This document shows, piece by piece, positions 6,500-6,689 of a DNA stretch of 6,689 bases. A program made the translations under genes and the position numbers. Position 1 is the first letter of the stretch; each line of letters starts with the position of its first letter. Source of the DNA: Caldithrix sp. RBG_13_44_9 (lineage in GTDB: Bacteria; Calditrichota; Calditrichia; RBG-13-44-9). The stretch spans positions 3,820 to 10,508 of the forward strand of contig MESS01000106.1 of the NCBI GenBank assembly GCA_001771055.1. The letters run 5' to 3'. The notes beneath the pieces were generated by a model. That model searched no databases, had not been told where the DNA came from, and saw nothing but the letters and a program-made list of their open reading frames with translations.

Positions 6500-6510
6500 C
6501 AATTCCTGGC

Positions 6511-6540
6511 ATGCCTTCCCCGCGGAAACGGGGAAGGTAT
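6511..6540 (+). terminator. GC-rich hairpin after porV, lacking a T-tract
   Basis: CCTTCCCCG (6514-6522) pairs with CGGGGAAGG (6529-6537) around the loop CGGAAA. The stem extends outward by a G-T wobble and two A/T pairs to 12 bp. It starts 11 nt after the porV stop. The following bases, CCCTATCATCTTT, do not form a proper T-tract, so it may be a weak terminator, a 3'-end stabiliser or a processing site between porV and the next gene. The hairpin is certain as sequence; the function is inferred. Confidence 0.55.
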
Positions 6541-6575
6541 CCCTATCATCTTTAAACGAATTATGGACTCTGGTA

Positions 6576-6689
6576 ATGAGGATCATAGCGTGTTTGTACC
6601 TTACCCTTTTGTTCAGCGTAATTTCTGGAAAATTAACAGCGGCTTCGCTCTTTGCTCCCGATTCCATCCGCATTCTGGCTATCCGGGTG
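6576..6689 (+). CDS. Exported protein of unknown function, N-terminal part (runs off the window)
   Basis: From the ATG at 6576, 38 codons stay open to the window edge. The product starts MRIIACLYLTLLFSVISG, a positively charged start plus a hydrophobic core, with plausible cleavage near LTAA (20-23) or after SLFA (24-27). The visible mature part reads PDSIRILAIRV. The codons after the signal peptide resemble the start of a folded beta-strand domain but give no diagnostic motif. Only a weak GG-containing sequence precedes the start. Another open frame begins at the ATG at 6563, but its product looks like no signal peptide and is less plausible. Position after porV suggests a secreted protein that may depend on the T9SS; I cannot name its function. 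Confidence 0.6.
   Translation, partial: MRIIACLYLTLLFSVISGKLTAASLFAPDSIRILAIRV

Overview
The window holds the distal end of a respiratory complex I (nuo) operon, followed by a type IX secretion (T9SS) outer-membrane gene and the start of another exported protein. All genes read on the + strand. The organism is most likely a bacterium of the Fibrobacterota-Chlorobiota-Bacteroidota (FCB) assemblage, because PorV-family proteins are concentrated there. Clear GGAG/GGAGG Shine-Dalgarno sequences before four genes (nuoL, nuoM, nuoN, porV) argue against a typical Bacteroidota genome, where such sites are usually weak. A less studied FCB lineage (Calditrichota, KSB1, Marinimicrobia or similar) fits better; this is inference, not a taxonomic call.

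Layout. Positions 1-39 are the last 12 codons of nuoK. Complete nuoL (107-1999), nuoM (2019-3596) and nuoN (3623-5065) follow with spacers of 67, 19 and 26 nt, in the canonical order of a co-transcribed operon. They encode the three Mrp-antiporter-like proton-pumping subunits of the membrane arm, and the family's key charged residues are all present. NuoK passes quinone-driven conformational change on towards N, M and L in the assembled arm.

Positions 5066-5416 are an AT-rich, 351-nt gap without a conventional gene. Its 3' end is the most interesting part of the window. A rho-independent terminator-like hairpin with a T-tract (5356-5401) sits directly in front of the porV ribosome binding site. 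An alternative hairpin (5342-5375) shares its left arm and cannot form at the same time. A possible 20-codon leader ORF (5321-5383) runs through both. This is the architecture of a transcription attenuator and suggests that porV expression is conditional.

porV (5417-6499) encodes a signal-peptide-bearing outer-membrane beta-barrel, which in T9SS carries cargo from the SprA translocon to the sortase complex. A 12-bp GC-rich hairpin lacking a T-tract follows it (6511-6540). From 6576 a new ORF starts with a signal peptide and runs off the window; it may be a secreted protein linked to the T9SS. Nothing supports tRNAs, rRNAs, mobile elements or CRISPR arrays here.
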